Assembly (NCBI GenBank): GCA_002779045.1 | Contig: PEXO01000171.1 | Coordinates: 17,526-23,890, forward strand | DNA from: Elusimicrobia bacterium CG08_land_8_20_14_0_20_59_10 | GTDB taxonomy: Bacteria > Elusimicrobiota > Elusimicrobia > Elusimicrobiales > UBA9959 | Direction of reading: 5' to 3' | DNA length: 6,365 nucleotides | In this document: piece after piece, positions 5,000-6,365 of the stretch | Numbering within the stretch: position 1 is the first letter of the stretch | Layout: every line of letters starts with the position of its first letter | Notes under the pieces: model-generated | Databases searched by the model: none | Told to the model about the DNA's origin: nothing | The model's input: only the letters and a program-made list of their open reading frames with translations | Made by a program: the position numbers and the translations under genes

Positions 5000-6365
5000 A
5001 TGAGTCCTAAGGCAAAAGGAATGCTGCCGCCGGTCCTGGGGACGCTCTCGGCCCTCCTGGGTCTTTGGATGGGCTGGGGGTTTATAAGCTCCTCCGCGGC
5101 CACCTTCGATGAGCCGGCACATCTTGCCAGGGGGGTTTGTTACTGGAAGACCGGGGCCCTGCTGAAAAATCTCGACGACCATCCGCCGGCGGCGGAGATG
5201 GCCGCGGCTTTGCCGCCGGCCCTGCGCCCGATAAATTTCCCGCCGCGCGAAGCTTTTGATCTTCCCGCGCGGCAGCCGGCGGTATCCGAACGGTTCCTCT
5301 ACGGGAATACCGCGGCCGCGGATCCGCTGCTTAATTCCGCGCGGTCTTTCGCTTTTATCTTGTGGATGGCAATCCTGGCCGTGGCGACGTTCCTGTTCGT
5401 CACCAGGCTGGAGGACAGGGCCAGCGGCTGGCTGTCCCTTGTTTTCCTGTTCTTCAATCCCGTTCTTCTTTCCAACAGCGCGCTGGTCACCACCGATGCC
5501 GGCGCGGCGGCCTTCTTCATGGCGGCTTTCCTGCCTGCGATGCTTTTTTCCCGGGACTGCGGCGGCGGGATAAAAAACCGCGGCGGGGCGCTGAAGCTCG
5601 CGCTGGCCGGACTTTTTACGGCGCTGGCCATGGCTTCAAAGTACAGTATGGCGCTGCTGCCGCTGTTCGTGGCCATAACCCTGGCCGCGGATCTCCTGCG
5701 GGGGGAACGCCGGGGCGCCGCCGTGAAGACTCTGAAGGCCGTATCGGTTTACGCCGCGGCGACCCTCATTTTTTTGCTGCTTATCTACCGGGTCACGGAC
5801 ATAAACCTGTACTTCAACGGCCTCTTCGAGACCTCAAAAAGGGTCACGGGCTCAAAGACCTCGTTCATAAACGGTCTTCACCTTATGGACGGGGTGTGGT
5901 GGTATTTCCCTTATGCATTTCTGGTGAAGAACCCGCTGCCCACGCTGCTGCTGGCGGCGGTCGGTTTGTTCTACTCGTTCAGGAAAGGGAAAAGGTCCCA
6001 TCTCTGGATCTACGCGCCGGCCTTCCTGTACCTGGCCTTCGCCATGCGCTCCACGTTCCAGATAGGCGTGCGCCATGTGCTGCCCCTGCTGCCGCTCCTG
6101 GCCGCGGCCGCCGGCATAGGCGCCCGGCGGCTTCTGGAAAACCGCCGGCTGCGACCGGCCGCCTGGGTCCTTATCGCGCTGCTGGCGGTTTCCGTGCTGC
6201 GCGTACATCCGCATTACCTGGCCTATTTTAACGAGGCCGCAGGCGGCGCGGAGCGCGGTTACCTCAGGCTGCTTGATTCCAACCTCGATTGGGGGCAGGG
6301 CCTGAAGCCGTTGGGACAATACCTGGCGAAAATAGGGGCTCCTCCTGTATACCTTTCGTATTTCG
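5000..6365 (+). CDS. GT39/PMT-like membrane glycosyltransferase, 3' end cut by the window
   Basis: The frame is open from ATG 5000 to the window edge, 455 codons without a stop. The product matches the GT-C fold family 39 (ArnT/PMT-like), which moves a sugar from a polyprenyl-phosphate carrier to an acceptor on the outer face of the inner membrane. After a first helix (about 9-30) comes the acidic pair D37-E38 in TFDEPAHLARG, the usual catalytic position of this family, then YWKTG (48-52) and HPPA (61-64). Further conserved-looking sites are LVTTDAG with D166, KNPLP at 310-314, IGVRH at 355-359, HPHYLAYFNE from 403, and DSNLDWGQ at 426-433. Hydrophobic helices fill the intervals. Sugar and acceptor are unknown. 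No good ribosome binding site precedes 5000; ATG 5021, with AAGG about eight bases before it, is an alternative start. The gene follows the AI-2E gene by 49 bases. Confidence 0.88.
   Translation, partial: MSPKAKGMLPPVLGTLSALLGLWMGWGFISSSAATFDEPAHLARGVCYWKTGALLKNLDDHPPAAEMAAALPPALRPINFPPREAFDLPARQPAVSERFLYGNTAAADPLLNSARSFAFILWMAILAVATFLFVTRLEDRASGWLSLVFLFFNPVLLSNSALVTTDAGAAAFFMAAFLPAMLFSRDCGGGIKNRGGALKLALAGLFTALAMASKYSMALLPLFVAITLAADLLRGERRGAAVKTLKAVSVYAAATLIFLLLIYRVTDINLYFNGLFETSKRVTGSKTSFINGLHLMDGVWWYFPYAFLVKNPLPTLLLAAVGLFYSFRKGKRSHLWIYAPAFLYLAFAMRSTFQIGVRHVLPLLPLLAAAAGIGARRLLENRRLRPAAWVLIALLAVSVLRVHPHYLAYFNEAAGGAERGYLRLLDSNLDWGQGLKPLGQYLAKIGAPPVYLSYF

Noticed and set aside
5362..6231. Forward 289-codon open frame over the glycosyltransferase
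   Set aside because: It is a +1-type shadow in GC-rich DNA. Its product is Arg/Gly/Ala-rich, while the frame from 5000 shows all GT39-like motifs.

Overview
The window is GC-rich bacterial chromosomal DNA (about 60% GC by eye) with tight gene packing. It suggests a bacterium with exported proteins and envelope-stress-type signalling. The mix of two AI-2E/PerM-family proteins, an ECF sigma operon and a GT39-type membrane glycosyltransferase would suit a metagenome-type lineage such as Elusimicrobiota or a neighbouring phylum, but nothing here fixes the taxonomy and I hold that guess weakly. No rRNA, tRNA, CRISPR array, transposase or phage gene was seen.

Layout. Positions 1-257: the 3' end of an AI-2E/PerM-type membrane protein. 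Positions 258-326: a short spacer with a GC-rich stem-loop. Positions 327-2593: a tight forward operon of an ECF sigma factor, a small membrane protein that is probably its anti-sigma factor, and a secreted or membrane protein joining a bactofilin-like beta-solenoid to a multi-pass membrane domain. Both junctions in the operon read TAATATG, with one base between stop and start. Positions 2610-2652: a symmetric 21-bp-armed hairpin that ends both this operon and the convergent gene. Positions 2672-3793 (reverse): a secreted protein of unknown function built from two diverged copies of a domain of about 150 residues. Positions 3794-3951: a divergent control region. Positions 3952-4950 (forward): a second AI-2E/PerM-family protein, complete. 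Positions 5000-6365 (forward): a GT39/PMT-like glycosyltransferase that is still open at the window edge.

The most unusual feature is a 127-bp palindromic element at 860-986 with perfect 29-bp inverted arms and sharp boundaries. It lies inside the 3' end of the sigma-factor gene. It is read through in frame and supplies most of a 52-residue arginine-, glycine- and proline-rich tail that follows a normal sigma region 4. Its length is not a multiple of three, and removing exactly these 127 bases would join the sigma and anti-sigma genes in one frame. It resembles in principle the in-frame palindromic elements known from Rickettsia, though no relationship is shown.

The sigma, anti-sigma and polymer-forming genes are best read as one signalling unit: a membrane protein holds the sigma factor until an envelope signal arrives, and the third gene makes an envelope structural or sensing protein. 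The two transporters, the secreted duplicated protein and the glycosyltransferase are envelope functions too, but their link to that circuit is inferred only from position.
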